A DNA stretch of 64,000 nucleotides from Anaspis maculata (GCA_949128115.1 OX421962.1:10422262-10486261); one strand, 5' to 3'; positions 29,409-41,335 are shown, numbered from the stretch's first letter. Numbers and translations: made by a program. Notes: generated by a model not told the origin, from the sequence alone.

Positions 29409-30310
29409 CCTGCTTTACCGTAGTGGGGCAATGCTACCATTGTTATCATTGTAGGTATTGCCTTTCAGTTAACCATTTAAATGTTCAACAATGGTCGTAA
29501 GTTCCTAGTTCCGACAAAGGCGCGGACTCGCCATTTTGCACCACTACTTATAGAACTTGGAACTCTTGTTGAGCTTTTTTTCAGTTATCAAGCATAGCCA
29601 AACACAAAAAATTTAAATTTCGTTCAATCCATGTTTACCATCACGTAAATCACTTCAGCGCATACATGAGAACGCAACCTGCAGAGCGCGGTAATTTCAA
29701 TTTTGACGCACGAAGTGTCACTGTCAATGGCAACTGTCGATCAATAATCGAAATGTAAACAAACAACAAACATAACCTCCTAACCATTCAACGTTTAATA
29801 TTGTTCAGAATGAAATGTTACGACGTGCCGTATGGCAGAAAGACGCAAAAAAGATTCAGGTGATACGAAACACAACGAGCTGCAAGGCGATCGACGGAAC
29901 AAGAGCGTTATTTGGCTAGATCTGTCGAAACGTCAAATCGACGTCAAGCGCTGTCAGCTGAAATTTGCGTGACGTTACACACACACACACCGTATTACAG
30001 TGTTGTCAACTTGTTGTCGTGATATAGATATGGCAACGTCCTACTTTCACAGGTATGCGCAGAAACCTTTCGGGAAACGTGGATTGTGGTGGTAGAAAGA
30101 ACGCAAAAGACCATCGACCCAACACCCGGTTTGTTTACTAAATCCTCTTGAAGGGCGACATTGCTTTATCATCGAGTTCATAATGTTCATATCTACTTAT
30201 CTTTGCCATAAATCAATCAAGCGGGCGCTATTTTTGCTGCCGTTGCTGCCGAGTGTACCATTGAAATTTTCTAATGCAATTTTTCATAGGATACCTCCCG
30301 ATATATTGTA
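29409..30310. other. Gap without a confident gene
   Basis: Unique-looking sequence with a short (AC)6 at ~29988. An 18-codon ATG frame at 29810 is preceded by a pyrimidine-rich, intron-like tract but ends at once. No gene can be supported. Confidence 0.4.
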
Positions 30311-30430
30311 CCGTGTGATCAAAAACTTTTCTACTTGCGGTAGGCTGTGGCCTGGCCAAAATCAGTTTCGTTTGCTTGCCAATGACCAGGCCACAGCCTA
30401 GCGCAAGTAGAGGAGTTTTTGATCATACGG
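30311..30430. mobile_element. 120-bp hairpin MITE, CCGTGTGATC family, copy 1
   Basis: CCGTGTGATCAAAAACT and AGTTTTTGATCATACGG are inverted ends flanked by TA on both sides; inner AGGCTGTGGCCTGG mirrors CCAGGCCACAGCCT. A second copy at 32722-32841 has exactly the same length and layout, and half a copy lies at 53459-53491. It sits ~200 bp from the TMA16 stop codon. Confidence 0.75.
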
Positions 30431-30629
30431 TATTATTGGTACTTCATGGAAAATTCCATATGGGGAAAATACCGTCAAATACCCCGCCATTTAAATTCAA
30501 TTACGGATTTTTCATAATATTCCCATCGAATTTTTTTTTCTAATCGCGTTCTGCTGGCTTTCTGCTATCACAAATGTATAGCGAGGACATTTTCTTGAAT
30601 AAAACAAATTAAATTGAAGAAAAATAACT

Positions 30630-30635
30630 TTTATT
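30630..30635 (-). terminator. AATAAA overlapping the TMA16 stop codon
   Basis: On the minus strand the end of the gene reads G-AATAAA-AG, where GAA is the last codon and TAA the stop, so the hexamer contains the stop. Whether it is used is unknown; another signal further down could serve. Confidence 0.3.
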
Positions 30636-31868
30636 CACACAACATCTCAATTTTGGCGTTCAATTTTTTTATCTCTCCCTCCAAGGATTTTTTCGATATC
30701 CTTTTCAATTTGAAATTCTGCAAAAACCTCAGCTCTCCATTCCATTTTTTCAGCAAGTCGAACTGTGCAGGATTCAAGACGTCTGGGATTTCTAAAATAA
30801 CACAACCATTCATTTAAAACATTACCTCTAACCTCGCCTCTAACAAGGTGTTTCAAAAGTAGGTAAGTACCATAATTTATACCAGGTAAGTATGTGTAGG
30901 TATTTCGGTTTTGAAAATATATAGGTGTTAGGTCTGGTTGTCACGGACTTTGAGGGATAATTCTCCATTATAAATGAACTCAAGAAATGAAAAAACTCAT
31001 CAAAAAAGGCGTTAAATTGGTTACAGTCTCAGACTTACTGCATTCTTTATACTGAGCCTTACACTTATATCACAAGACTTATTTTTTTCGCTAATTTTGC
31101 GACACCCTGTATAGCTGTAAGTATAGCAAATATTTATGTACACTGAGAGGAAAATACAAATTCATGTGCAGTTTTGCAACAGTGCACTGTCAATAAGAAC
31201 GCTCTCCCTAGCGCTTTAAATTAAAAATCACTTGCTAAAAGTGTGCCCTATTTGGAGAGGAAATGGACCATTATTCTAATTAGTAACAATCAGGGCATAC
31301 CTAAACCACAGCTGTTGAATTCACCATGCTCTCCCTTGACTGTCATTCTAATGATGTCCTCTCGACTGGCATGCTGCCTGTTTTTCCTGTGTCCTCCTAT
31401 TGAATGCTTGATTCTGATCTGTTCCAGTTCTTCATCGAAACGGCTCAAGTACCTGCGAACAAAGCCGAAATGTGAATTTGTTTTTCGCCGCTCTACATTC
31501 CAGATTCCCACAGCTCAAATCAAAGAAGATTTGCTTTACCGAGTGATCAAGTCCAAAGTTTGTTCTGCCGTGCACTGCACAGCGTCCGGAGCATTATCAC
31601 GGAACCAGAGCACCTTCTCTCCGAGAACATTCAATTTTACGTGGGTGTTTTGTTTGGTTTTCGCTCTGGAATTCGTTCTGAAAACAAAAAAAAATTAATT
31701 CTCCAGCAGATCCCGAGTCAAAAATATAACCTCACTTTTTTATTTGTTTGATCAAGGCGGTGGTTTTCCGGCTGTTTGGATGCTTGCACTTGGCTATTTC
31801 TTTCAGTTTCGGCTGCAATCAGAACCTGTCATGGACACAACTGGAATTATTTTAATTATACGTACCAT
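30631..31868 (-). CDS. TMA16: Translation machinery-associated protein 16 homologue
   Basis: Coding exons complement(join(30631..30791, 31301..31452, 31540..31677, 31736..31812, 31866..31868)): 531 nt, 176 aa. Every intron is GT-AG and all phases match. TMA16 is a small nuclear factor that binds pre-60S ribosomal particles during assembly (family knowledge). Recognisable segments: N-terminal MPKLKEIAKCKHPNSRK (1-17), LNVLGEKVLWF (42-52), RYLSRFDEELEQI (73-85), QHASREDII (~98-106) and GLEIPDVLNP (122-131). These follow the order of the human protein, which is somewhat longer (203 aa). The first coding exon is only the ATG, spliced to CCG AAA to give MPK. Introns are 509, 87, 58 and 53 bp. No damage is seen; the gene looks functional. 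Confidence 0.93.
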
Positions 31869-32721
31869 TTTTGCGACTTTTATGATCACTTGACACTTCC
31901 CTCAGTGAGCAGCGTGAGCTAACCTCAATTTTCTGCGACCTTCACCTGTCAACGCCACTGACAAGTGACAATTGACAGGTATGTCAAAATTAGGCGCCAG
32001 TTTCAAAATAAATTATAATTTTATTGGCCAACTACTGTCGGGAGCCCACTAAGCGGTCCACAACGAAATCAGTCCACAGCTCAAACGTCCCACCGGAAAA
32101 AAAAGTCCACCACTCATTTTAGCCACTGTCATTATGCCGCCTACACCCATTGACATTTCAAAACTAGTAGATGGCCTGTTGGATGTATGTTTGGTTGCAT
32201 AACTATATCAGAATGAAAAATACCAGCAGTTCATTTCTTGACCATGATATTACTCGACAATTGCTCGTTTTTTAGCAATGATCCAACAGTGGAATTTGCA
32301 AATTTCAGTGCCACAACTCCACAAGTCATTCTTGAATGGAATGCTCTCTACAGGGACGAAATCATAAGGGGATGGGCAGGGAGGCTACCGTCGACTAAAT
32401 GAAATGCCGACAGTTGGGCATTTCCAAGTTCAAAGTTTTGCAATGTCTATGATATGGGCGAAATCACCTGACAGTGGATAAATGCGTGGTGGACCTTTTT
32501 CCGGTGGATCGTCTTAGCAGTGGATGTCTTCGCCAGTGGCGGATCAAGAATATTTAGCGCCCTAGGCCAAACATTTTTGAGCGCCCCTCTCCCTCCTTCA
32601 TTTGTCATTTGTTCCCTATTTTGAGTCCTATTTAAAACTCAGAAAATAAAAAAAAATGAATAAAAAACCGCTGAAATAACAGGGAATGAAACATCATAAG
32701 TAATGTATAATATAGGTAATA

Positions 32722-32841
32722 CCGTGTGATCCAAACCATTCCGAATTGGGGTAGGCTGTGCCCTCGTGAAAAGCAGCTTTACATCTCGGAATTCGACCAT
32801 GTCACAGCCTACCCTAATTCGGAATTGTTTGGATCACACGG
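32722..32841. mobile_element. 120-bp hairpin MITE, CCGTGTGATC family, copy 2
   Basis: CCGTGTGATCCAAACCATTC and the complementary GGATCACACGG end, flanked by TA both sides. Inner arm GGGTAGGCTGTG mirrors CACAGCCTACCC. Same length as copy 1, different inner sequence. Confidence 0.8.
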
Positions 32842-33103
32842 TACAATTAAAAAAAAAAACAAAATAAGGAACAGGGTAACTGGAAATGTATTCTCCTGCA
32901 TTTTACTGGTGGCAGATGTTTCAGTTACTGAGTTACTTCATTGAAATCAATTTTGTCTGGAAGACTTGACTCAATCGCAAGCAAAGGGAAGGCGCTTTTT
33001 TTTGAGCTGCGACTAACTATTTCTGAGGTAGGTAGTTTTTCACCTTTTTCCAATGTCAAAAAGATCTTTTCCCTGAACAGCTTATTATTGCAAGTAGTCG
33101 GAT

Positions 33104-34543
33104 CACGGATTTCTGAATATAGAGCTGGATAGCTAATACAACACATGCGTGTTGTCCGAACCCAGCTGGCCGCCATACTGTGCTAAAATGTTATTGGCTG
33201 ACGGGCAACAAATCGGATTCAAAATACAAACCGCCGTATTTTGTGCATTGGTGTTTACATTTGTTTCAAATATTAATTGTGAAATAATAATTACCTGAAA
33301 CTGGACGAGTCCTACAGGGAGAAAGCTAAGATGCTTGTACTTTTGTTTCGTAGAATGATTCTTGGTTCTTGAATCTTCCTATTATTCATTTTTTAATTAT
33401 TGGTTAGTGGTTATTAATGTTGTTTATTACAAATTGCAACTCATTTTATTTCGGAATACTTAACTACATACATGTTGGAAACGTAAGGTATTTGATGAAC
33501 TGTTTCGAAGACAAAACGTAGAAACTCAAGCAAAAAACTAATGGCGTCTTCGACTGGCCAGAACGGAGCCAGTTCAGCTCGAAAATCGCTATCACTGATT
33601 GGGCAAGGATTTTCGAGAACCTATCGGATCCCTTGATTTTAGAGCCGAACTGGATCGGTTCTAGTGATTTTAAAACGCTACAAAACAACACAAACACGAA
33701 CCTGATTTATATCACAAAAATAAAATGAAAACAATTATTGAAGTATAACATAATTGTTTATTTGTTATTTGTTTATTGTGTTATTATTTTGTGTGTAATA
33801 ATTCCGACATAGCTTGGCTTGTTGATGCTTTCGGCATAGCTTGATCTGGTCATGATTCCGGCATAACTTGGCTTGTGGTTGTTGGAGCTTCCTGGATAGC
33901 TTGACTGCTTTCTGAAGCTACTGGAATGGGTCTCAGGTATACCGTGGTCTCAGGGTAGGCAAATCAAGTGAAGGAATTACATTGGGTTTCAGTTTCTTGA
34001 GCAATCCAATTCGCTCGAAGGCTTCATCCAAGAAATGATCTGAACAAACACGCTCTCATTGTTACGCTGCTGAATAAATGTTTGTTGATCCCTACTGATG
34101 GCCTGGAGCCACTTCACTTTGATCGTTTCGGAAACCTGAAATGATTCTTTTGTAATAAATGAAAAATCGGATAAAAACATCGAACTTACACATGATAGGT
34201 TATGCCGGTTTTGTTTTGTTTGTCGCTATTTTTGCAACTAGGCACAAAACAGGACGACATCAAGTCTTTTTCTTCAACAAATCACTGAAAAACGTCGAGA
34301 AAACTTCGCACAAAGAAACGGATAAACAAGAAAAACGTCAAAAAATGACAATAGATTGACATTTGGGTGACATTTGGCAATCAAAGTGACACTCAGGGAT
34401 GACAATTATTCGCAGCTTTGCCAACCCACAAGCATTAAAGTAACTAAAAATTAGCACAGTATGGCGGCCAACATGCGTTCGACAAAAACTGTGGTGGGGG
34501 TATATTGTGATTAGCTATCCAGCTCTATATTCAGAAATCCGTG
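33104..34543. mobile_element. Innermost nested TIR element, hAT-like
   Basis: CACGGATTTCTGAATATAGA at the left and its complement at the right, with inverted similarity continuing ~80 bp through AGCTGGATAGCTAAT and GGCCGCCATACTGTGCTAA. Flanks AGTCGGAT (33096-33103 and 34544-34551) are a perfect 8-bp duplication. The interior has a short ~28-bp tandem (ATAGCTTGGCTTG, ~33800-33910) and no intact transposase. Confidence 0.8.
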
Positions 34544-35091
34544 AGTCGGATACATTCTCGGATACATTACGTCCCTTAATGCATCGACCAGTGGTCAGTG
34601 GTAAGCAGTTTCGTTTTGAATTCAGGCCAATTCTGCAATCCTGGTTTTTTTTTTCGTGAACGTTTCGTTTTCAGTCAAAGGAGGGCGCCCGCCCCTCCAA
34701 ACCAAGTTATCAAAATTTGCGTTTTTTTAGCTATAGAGCGCCCCCAACAGTCCCAGCGCCCTAAGGCCATGGCCTAGTTGGCCTGTAGGGTTAATCCGCC
34801 ACTGGTCTTCGCGGTGTGAGAACTCGGGGATAAATGCGTTGTGGATCTTTTTCCGGTGGATCGTTTTAGCAGTGGATATCTTCGCGGTAGCAGAACTCGG
34901 GGATAAATGAGTCGTGGACCTTTTTCCGGTGGGACGTTTGAGCTGTGGGCTGATTTCGCCGTGGACTGCTGAATATGGACTTTCTTGTGTCAGCCTGATG
35001 CGGGCAAGAAGATTCACTTTGCTCAAGTTATAAGAAGAACACCAGCCAGAATGATCGGTATTTTACCTTGGTACATAATAGTATATTATAT

Positions 35092-35200
35092 ACCAAGGTT
35101 GAGAAAGTATTATTATAGCTGAAGCGCCAGTTTAGATCCCGAAGCGCAGCTGAGGGATATAAGGCGCTGAAGCTATAATAATTTTCTCGACCGTGGTTTA
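35092..35200. mobile_element. Short inverted-repeat hairpin
   Basis: CCAAGGTTGAGAAAGTATTA and TTATAGCTGAAGCGCC are mirrored by GGCGCTGAAGCTATAA-type and TTTCTCGACCGTGG sequence. The inner motif GAAGCGC appears in both orientations. No coding content. Confidence 0.5.
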
Positions 35201-35918
35201 TATAGTATTTTTTTTACTACTAGAAAATCGCCATCCTAATTCAGGGAGAGGTTAATAATGATGCACTTCACAGCTAGTAGTGAAAAAAATTATTACTGTC
35301 TGCAGCAAGTTGTCTGGATCATCATAATCATAATCTTTATCAACCTTTTCTTCGTCGTTCTATAGACCGAAGAAGTGTGACGTCACAACATGGCAACATG
35401 GCCGGCGGTTGACATTTTCTGGAGGCCAACGTCAAACGTGACACGACCGTGGAATGCACGGCACGTGGCATGCACTTGACGTTTCTCTGTTTGTGTTTGT
35501 CATGTGTTTGTCAACTTTTTGCGAAGGTAAATAACGGAAATGGATATAACAAAAAATAATCCATATTTTGGGCTATATCAGGTGAAGGAAATCAACAGGG
35601 GCGGATGGGCGCCAAAAATCTTACCGGGAAATTTTGCCGGCAGGCCAACAAACCGCAGGCCCCCCCCCCGCTCGTTACCAGGGAAAAGCTTTGTAACTTT
35701 TGCATTTTTTTTCAAATCACATTTTTTTTATTTTTTGTTAATTTTTTTACAAATAAAATTGTCATGTTGTCAAAATATTGGGTATATTATATTTATGAAG
35801 AAAAACATAAAACAAAACATAAATGTATTACAGAACATAAACGAAACAATGTTATAGAAGTAGGTGCACATAATAAATAATTATAGCACCCAAATCACAA
35901 TTAATAACTATCAAATTA

Positions 35919-38826
35919 TTAATATATTAATGCGTCCCTCATTAGTTTGCTTGTTTGACCCAAACGATTGATTATTTCATCGTTGTTGATATCGTTCAGC
36001 ACCTCTTTTTCGATATTCATCAGCATGAATGCTTCGAGTCTATTATCAGACAAAGTATTTCTCAATCTGTTTTTGATGAATTTCAAAGTTGAAAAAGATC
36101 GCTCACAAGCTACTTGTGAAATAGGCAATGTTAGTATATACTGATAAGCTAGTACCAGTGTGGGATAGGCTCCCTTAAACAAATTATATTTCAAAATTGC
36201 ACAATAGCAACAAATGACGCAGTTCTGGCAATTTTTAGTTTCGGTGCACGCTTTTGACTCCTTTTCCTTTGGGCCTTCTTCCTCTGCGTCTGTTGCTTGG
36301 GAAGAGTCGTCTGAATCTGCGTCAAATTGAGCATAATTTATTTTGTAGGAATCTTCAATTGTCAGTTTGATAGTCTTCCAGTTGCCCGCAAAACTAGTTA
36401 GTTCTTCTTTTAATATCGCAGGCGTTGCAGATGCATCAAATTTGAGCAACTTTTCTGACAATACTCTCAAAGAGTTCTCTGGTAGCTCAAATTTGGCAAT
36501 TTCCTCAAAATTATTCGGATCCAAAACGTTTAAATCCCTACATAATTCAGCATTTTTTGCGAATCTTCTGTTGATTGATTCCACTGCAGTATCCATAATG
36601 ACGTTGAAGAAGCCGACCTTAAATTTCACATTCTGACTCACTGGGACTTCATCGGAGGTTTTCTCATCAAAAAATTTCTTCTTTTTTTGTGGACGAGTTT
36701 CAGGCAATTGCTCTTCAATAAAGAATTCGAATTCTTTTGTTTCAAAGGCGAGTTTAACCCATTCTACGAATTTATCTGCAGAGGCTTTAACTTCTGTCAT
36801 ATTTCTTTGCATTTTTTTCAAATTTAATATGGTGGCGTCGACCATCGAGTTGCATTTCAACAAATCTAGCCCTTTTGTCTGCACGTACCTTGATAGAGGG
36901 CCGGTTATAGAGAAGAGTTTCAGAAATATCTGCGCAATTTGGACATTTTCATATTTCAGTAATTGTACCTTGTAACTGGCAGCTGTCGCTCTTGCATCGG
37001 GTTTAATTTTTGGTGTATTTTCAATCGTGTTAAGGACATCGATTAAATCAACATACAATGCATTATCGGGTTCATTGAAATTACCAAAAATTTTACTGAG
37101 CGCTGCTTCCTTTGACCACCAACGAGTTTCTCCTATTAACTGGAGTTTCTTCGCTCTAGGATTGTTGCCAATGTTTAACCAGTAACCCATCCGTTGATGT
37201 GATTCTTTGAAGAATACAGCGATACAATTCAGTAACGAAAAAAACGATGCTGCCTTGATGTGAGATTTGAAAATATCTGTCAGAACAAGATTTAGGATAT
37301 GTGCATAGCACCAAACATGCACATGATTTTCATTCTCCTGAACCATGAAAGCAGAGAATCCTGAATAACTTCCTTGCATATTGGCTGCCCCGTCAGTAGA
37401 ATCAGCAATGCAATTTTTCTCATCCAGTCCATTTTTTTCCAATACGTCATGAATCATGGTGTGGAATCCCTTTCCTGTGCTGTCGTGGCAGGGAACCACT
37501 GCAAGAAGGCGTTCGTGGATTGATGCGTTGTAAACATATCTAAAATGTAATTGACAAATGACAAATTAATAAAAAAATATATAAACATGATGACACAATA
37601 CTAAATACATACCTTATTACTACGGCACATTGGTCAGTAACTGAAATATCTTGAGTGCTGTCTATCTCTATTGAGAACATTGTGGAGGCCTGTATCTCTG
37701 AAGATATCTTCTTTTGTATCATTTGCGTAATTATGGTAAGGATCGAATTTATAGTTGTTTTAGACAAAAATGTGTAAAAATTGCCAGCACGACGTTTTAT
37801 TTGCTTCTTATGATATGTTTTACTTCTTGCAATGATGATATCCAAGTGACTTTTTAAGATCATATCGAATTTGGACAAAAGAAGAATGATCTCTAGGAAG
37901 TTTCCATGATCAAGGTTTTCATTTTCCAGATTGTAGGCGGCTTCATTTGCCGTACCACGGTAGGACAGGCCTCGTTTTCCGATCAATTTTATAACATTGA
38001 TAACAACATCCAACACATGCCGATTGTTAGCAACTTTTTTGTTCCTCATTTCAGTGACGTTCCCAAAAAGCAATGTGTCCATTCTTTGATTTTTAGCATA
38101 CATAAAATATGATTCACAGTTTCTACCATGACTGATAGCGCTTTCGTGCTCCTCTATCCGCTGGTAAACATGTTTCCAATCAGACATACCTTTTGCAAAA
38201 GCCGAATTTTGATCCTTGTCATAGGCTAGACAAACTGTACAGAAAAGGGCCTTTCTTTCTTCGCTATAACTCAGCCATATTCTCTTTGACTTGTTCTTTC
38301 GCGCGAAGGCTTTTTCGATATTGAAAGGTACATCTTTTTGTGCGACAGGTATCTTTGGATGGTATTCAAAAAATAGTTTTAATTTATTGGGATCAGGACG
38401 ATCAAAGAAATCGCCAGGCGCTGTCTCCGCATCTTCCGGCTGTTCCAGTAATGGCTCCGACTGCGGCTTCTTATCCTCGTCCTCCGCTTCCTCCTCTAAA
38501 TCATCATCATCTTTTTTGCTTTCACTCCCCATCCCCATATCAAAGTCGTTGTCGTCATCGTCTGAGGAGGTATCTAACAGCATTTTCGACGACTCAGTTT
38601 GAATTTGAACTTCTGTTGTAACATGTGATGGTGATTGATATTCTTGGGGTTCTTGATCTGGTATTTGTATTTTCTTGCTTCCATCACTGCTTGTCCCTGA
38701 ACTTGAGGGAGCAGTTAAGCGACCAAGCATCGTATCCAGAGACCGGCATTTTCTCGCTATTTCACTTCTTTTTTTCTTTTCGCTCTCGAGTTTTCGTTCT
38801 TGCCCTCCTTTTCGTTTTGGTGGCAT
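35919..38826 (-). CDS. hAT-family transposase (TTF zinc finger, DUF4371, dimerisation domain)
   Basis: Coding exons complement(join(35919..37539, 37613..38826)): 2,835 nt, 944 aa; the 73-bp intron is GT-AG and restores the frame exactly. I use the ATG at 38826 because the frame upstream has only a TTG. Domains in order: basic N terminus (MPPKRKGG), acidic disordered stretch (~85-135), TTF-type zinc finger with C196 and C199, first catalytic aspartate region IEIDSTQDIS with D389, second catalytic aspartate in ADSTDGAANM (~451-454), a WCYAH C-x2-H motif (C482, H485), and the C-terminal hAT dimerisation block with ACERSFS (882-888, E884 likely catalytic) and NRLRNTLSDNRLEAFML. All expected motifs are present and no frame break is seen. 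It acts in the nucleus by cut-and-paste of its own ends. Confidence 0.93.
37540..37612 (-). other. 73-bp intron in the hAT transposase gene
   Basis: Begins GTATGTATTTAG and ends ACATTTTAG on the minus strand. It splits an arginine codon (AG|A) just after the DSTQDIS...AVVI segment. Removing it joins two frames that belong to one DUF4371-type protein. Confidence 0.9.
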
Positions 38827-39659
38827 TATTTCGCCATTCGAATCTTCCCCTAACAATAGTTATTAGGTAGGTACCTTAGTCACAATATCGGTAAGTAAGT
38901 GTGTTTTCACCTCGGTTTTCACCCTAACAAATATAATTGCAGAACCGTTAGCGTAACGACATAGTAAAAAATTATTTTAAATAATCACCTACCTTAATTC
39001 ATTTGGCTTAGGTATACATTTTGTATTGACGATCGGATGACAAATGACACAATTATTGACATAAACTTTTTTTCTCGGGAAATTCGTGGGTGGAAAAAAT
39101 GACTGTGTAATTAGTAGGTACTTAGTTAGGATTTAATCTGCTTGTGTCGAAAATCTGTCACAAACTGAGATGGGAAACAGAACGCGAAAAGAAAGGATCG
39201 AGCAATGGCAAAGGGCGCCTAAAAACTTTTTTAACAATCGCAATAGCCAACACATTGTGAAATAGATCCATTTGTTTGTTCTTTTCTAGTTCTAAATTCT
39301 TATTCTATATAGGTAAGAAAAACCGAATAGGTCTTCTCTCCAGGAAGCGAGAGCGCTCGGTTCCCAGTAATCGAGATCGATGCAATGTTGTTTATAGTAA
39401 TAAAAATCCATTTGTGACGGCCTTTGCCTTCGCGTTACCGGATTGTTATTGTTATGTTATGTAGTGTAGGTACGGGCGGGCCATACAGCACCAAAAGTCG
39501 GGGGCCGCTGTCGTATTTTTTTTCAGAGATCAGTGTAATAATAAAAATCGCAATCTGGACCGGCTCACGACGGGCCACAGACCGACAGGCCACCGGGAAA
39601 TTTCCCGGTATCCCGGTGGGCCCATCCGCCCCTGGAAATCAAACTATATTCCTATAAAC

Positions 39660-40085
39660 TAAAAACTGCTAACTATAAACTGCGATCCATTGCTCTTTGC
39701 CTCTGAGCATCTCATGAACGAGATTGTCGACGGCGATTCTCCTGCCCAGTTTTTCTTCGAGGTCTTCTCGCTGCTTTGATGGACCGTTACAATGAAAACG
39801 AGCGTGTTCCGCGTTGGCCTGACGCTGAGGCTTTTGAGGCTCCCCAGTATTTCTTTCATCCAACTTTGAACCAAGGCGTTCCACTGCCGTTGCCACTGCT
39901 CGACGAACTACTCTCTGGCCTTGTTTCTGCTTTCTGGTTTGCTGGTGGGCACTCCTAGGCTTGTTTCCTCCAATCGCAAGCATCAGGGCGAAGGGTGGGA
40001 TACCCGAGAGCACTCGTGCTGCATCATGCGGAACCGTTCTGTAGGCACTGGTGATTCTGAGTGCAGCTTTGCGCAGCTCTCTGTT
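39660..40085 (-). pseudogene. C-terminal fragment of an R1/LOA-type LINE reverse transcriptase
   Basis: On the minus strand RELRKAALRITSAYRTVPHD then AARVLSGIPPFALML match the 'RKAALRI.SAYRTVS..A..VLAG..P..LL' end of the RT domain in R1/LOA/I-type LINEs. Further on, ANAEHARFHCNGPSKQREDL and NLVHEMLRGKEQWIAVYSF match the 'EDAEHV.FHC.RF...R..LE ... NLVE.ML.SE..W.AV..F' C-terminal zinc region. The piece between is out of frame (a frameshift), so the copy is dead. It lies in the body of the long-TIR element, next to the hAT insertion point. Confidence 0.75.
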
Positions 40086-40337
40086 GGGCTATGTCTGGCC
40101 TTTTTGCAACCAAGTCCGCCTGTATGACGCTGGCTGTCTCTTAGGCTGGCAATTTCAGCAATGCTCACTGCCATTTTGCACTGACTTTTGTGACTTTTGT
40201 TGTGAACCTCCAGAAAATGTCATGCCAAACACAACCAAACATAGAAACGTCACGTTCATGTGATGACGTTGGCCTCCAGAAAATGTCAACCGCCGGCCAT
40301 GTTGCCATGTTGTGACGTCATCACTTCTCCGGTCTAT

Positions 40338-41335
40338 TGGCGTGCAACACTTTGTCTCGTAGCTATTGAATTGACCATAAGCTCCATCAAGCTACCTAAT
40401 TTCTTGGTACAAAAGGTGCAGTTATTTGTCAGAGAAGTAGAAATGGAGATGTTGGGGCAGCCCTTGAAAATACATCACTTGGACTTTGGACGACACTTCC
40501 ACGTGAGAACCGGGAAAAAAAAGGAGATACACGCAGAGTCTGAAGGAGACGTCATGCGAACATAACCACACGACATGAACAGAATTTAACATGACAACTC
40601 TCTGGCAATGTTTCCCGGTTCTCTGATGCACAACTGCCGGATTTATAGTTGACTGTCACCACAAACAGATACTTGATGGAATTGTTTCCTGCTGATATAA
40701 GAATTTCACAATATACAAAAAAAAGCTGCATTGTTCTTTTCCCGTGATTTTTATTCGTAACTAGTAAATATTCACGGATTGAAGACTGCCTATCAGACAA
40801 AACCTGACAATAATGGTCAATGCATACAACACGACGACCTACCTAGTGCGCGAGCGCAGAACAGGTTTACTACGTCATCAGTCTTCCTATAGCTGTAAGT
40901 CTTCCAGTTCAAACTCCACCCGTTCCCGCCAAAATTTTCAACTTTTTCCCTGTAGCGATCTCAGTAAAGTGAGTACCTAAATATAAAACAATATCGTACC
41001 TAATATTCAAACTCAGAAGTATAGAAAAAATTTAATAACATGTCTGGACATACAATACGCTTAAAAAAGCGGATAATAAATGAGTTAAAAATTAGTGTTT
41101 GTGTGTTTTGAATTTAACCAATGCGCTTGTGAGCTGTATCATGAGTCGCCTGACAATTTCTTCAATGGGCCATTGAGAACTGTAGGCATATTCGCCGATG
41201 CTTTCGCCGCATTTGTGGTTTGTTCCAAGTGAAGAGCAATAAAACGACGCCAGCGTCACTTTCGGCTTCTGGGCGGGATAACAGCCTGGAATTGAAAAAA
41301 AAAGTCAAACACGACCGTTCGAAGTTTTACCAAGC
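40338..41335. other. Gap without a confident gene
   Basis: Unique-looking sequence with only short ORFs. 40380-40640 is moderately GC-balanced but has no recognisable motif. Confidence 0.4.

Larger units (their letters stand above)
32534..34804. mobile_element. Non-autonomous hAT-like element, middle level
   Basis: Ends CAGTGGCGGAT and ATCCGCCACTG are exact inverted repeats, with further matching GCGCCCTAGGCCA against TGGCCTTAGGGCGC-type sequence just inside. Flanks GTCTTCGC (32526-32533) and GTCTTCGC (34805-34812) are a perfect 8-bp duplication. No transposase; the interior holds a 120-bp hairpin MITE and another 8-bp-duplication element. Confidence 0.85.
32050..34965. mobile_element. TIR element (outer shell of a three-level nest)
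   Basis: GGTCCACAACGAAATCAGTC-CACAGCTCAAACGTCCCACCGG at the left (~32055-32097) is mirrored at the right (~34915-34965) by CCGGTGGGACGTTTGAGCTG and TGATTTCGCCGTGGAC. On the right side a ~75-bp piece with CTCGGGGATAAATG is repeated twice. It contains the hAT-like element at 32534-34804. Confidence 0.7.
35596..39634 (-). mobile_element. Complete, probably autonomous hAT transposon
   Basis: Ends CAGGGGCGGATGGGC and GCCCATCCGCCCCTG are exact 15-bp inverted repeats. Flanks GAAATCAA (35588-35595) and GAAATCAA (39635-39642) are a perfect 8-bp target duplication. The 4,039-bp body encodes one transposase on the minus strand with a single 73-bp intron. Perfect ends, intact coding frame and matching flanks indicate a recent insertion. 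Confidence 0.95.
35362..40337. mobile_element. Long-TIR element split by a hAT insertion
   Basis: ATAGACCGAAGAAGTG followed by TGACGTCACAACATGGCAAC and ATGGCCGGCGGTTGACATTT (35362-35430) is mirrored at 40255-40337 with one or two differences. Without the 4,047-bp hAT insertion plus duplication it would be ~0.93 kb. Its body carries a LINE fragment on the minus strand. Confidence 0.8.

Noticed and set aside
29810..29863. Short ATG frame (MKCYDVPYGRKTQKRF) with GT-like donor, possible first exon
   Set aside because: Only 17 codons, no identified downstream exon, no family match.
31528..31553. TACCGAGTGATCAAG resembling the end of the 120-bp hairpin MITE
   Set aside because: It lies across the exon 3 donor of TMA16 and has no inverted partner; chance similarity.
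38291..38870. Plus-strand ORFs opposite the hAT transposase N terminus
   Set aside because: Antisense of the acidic coding stretch; no independent evidence.
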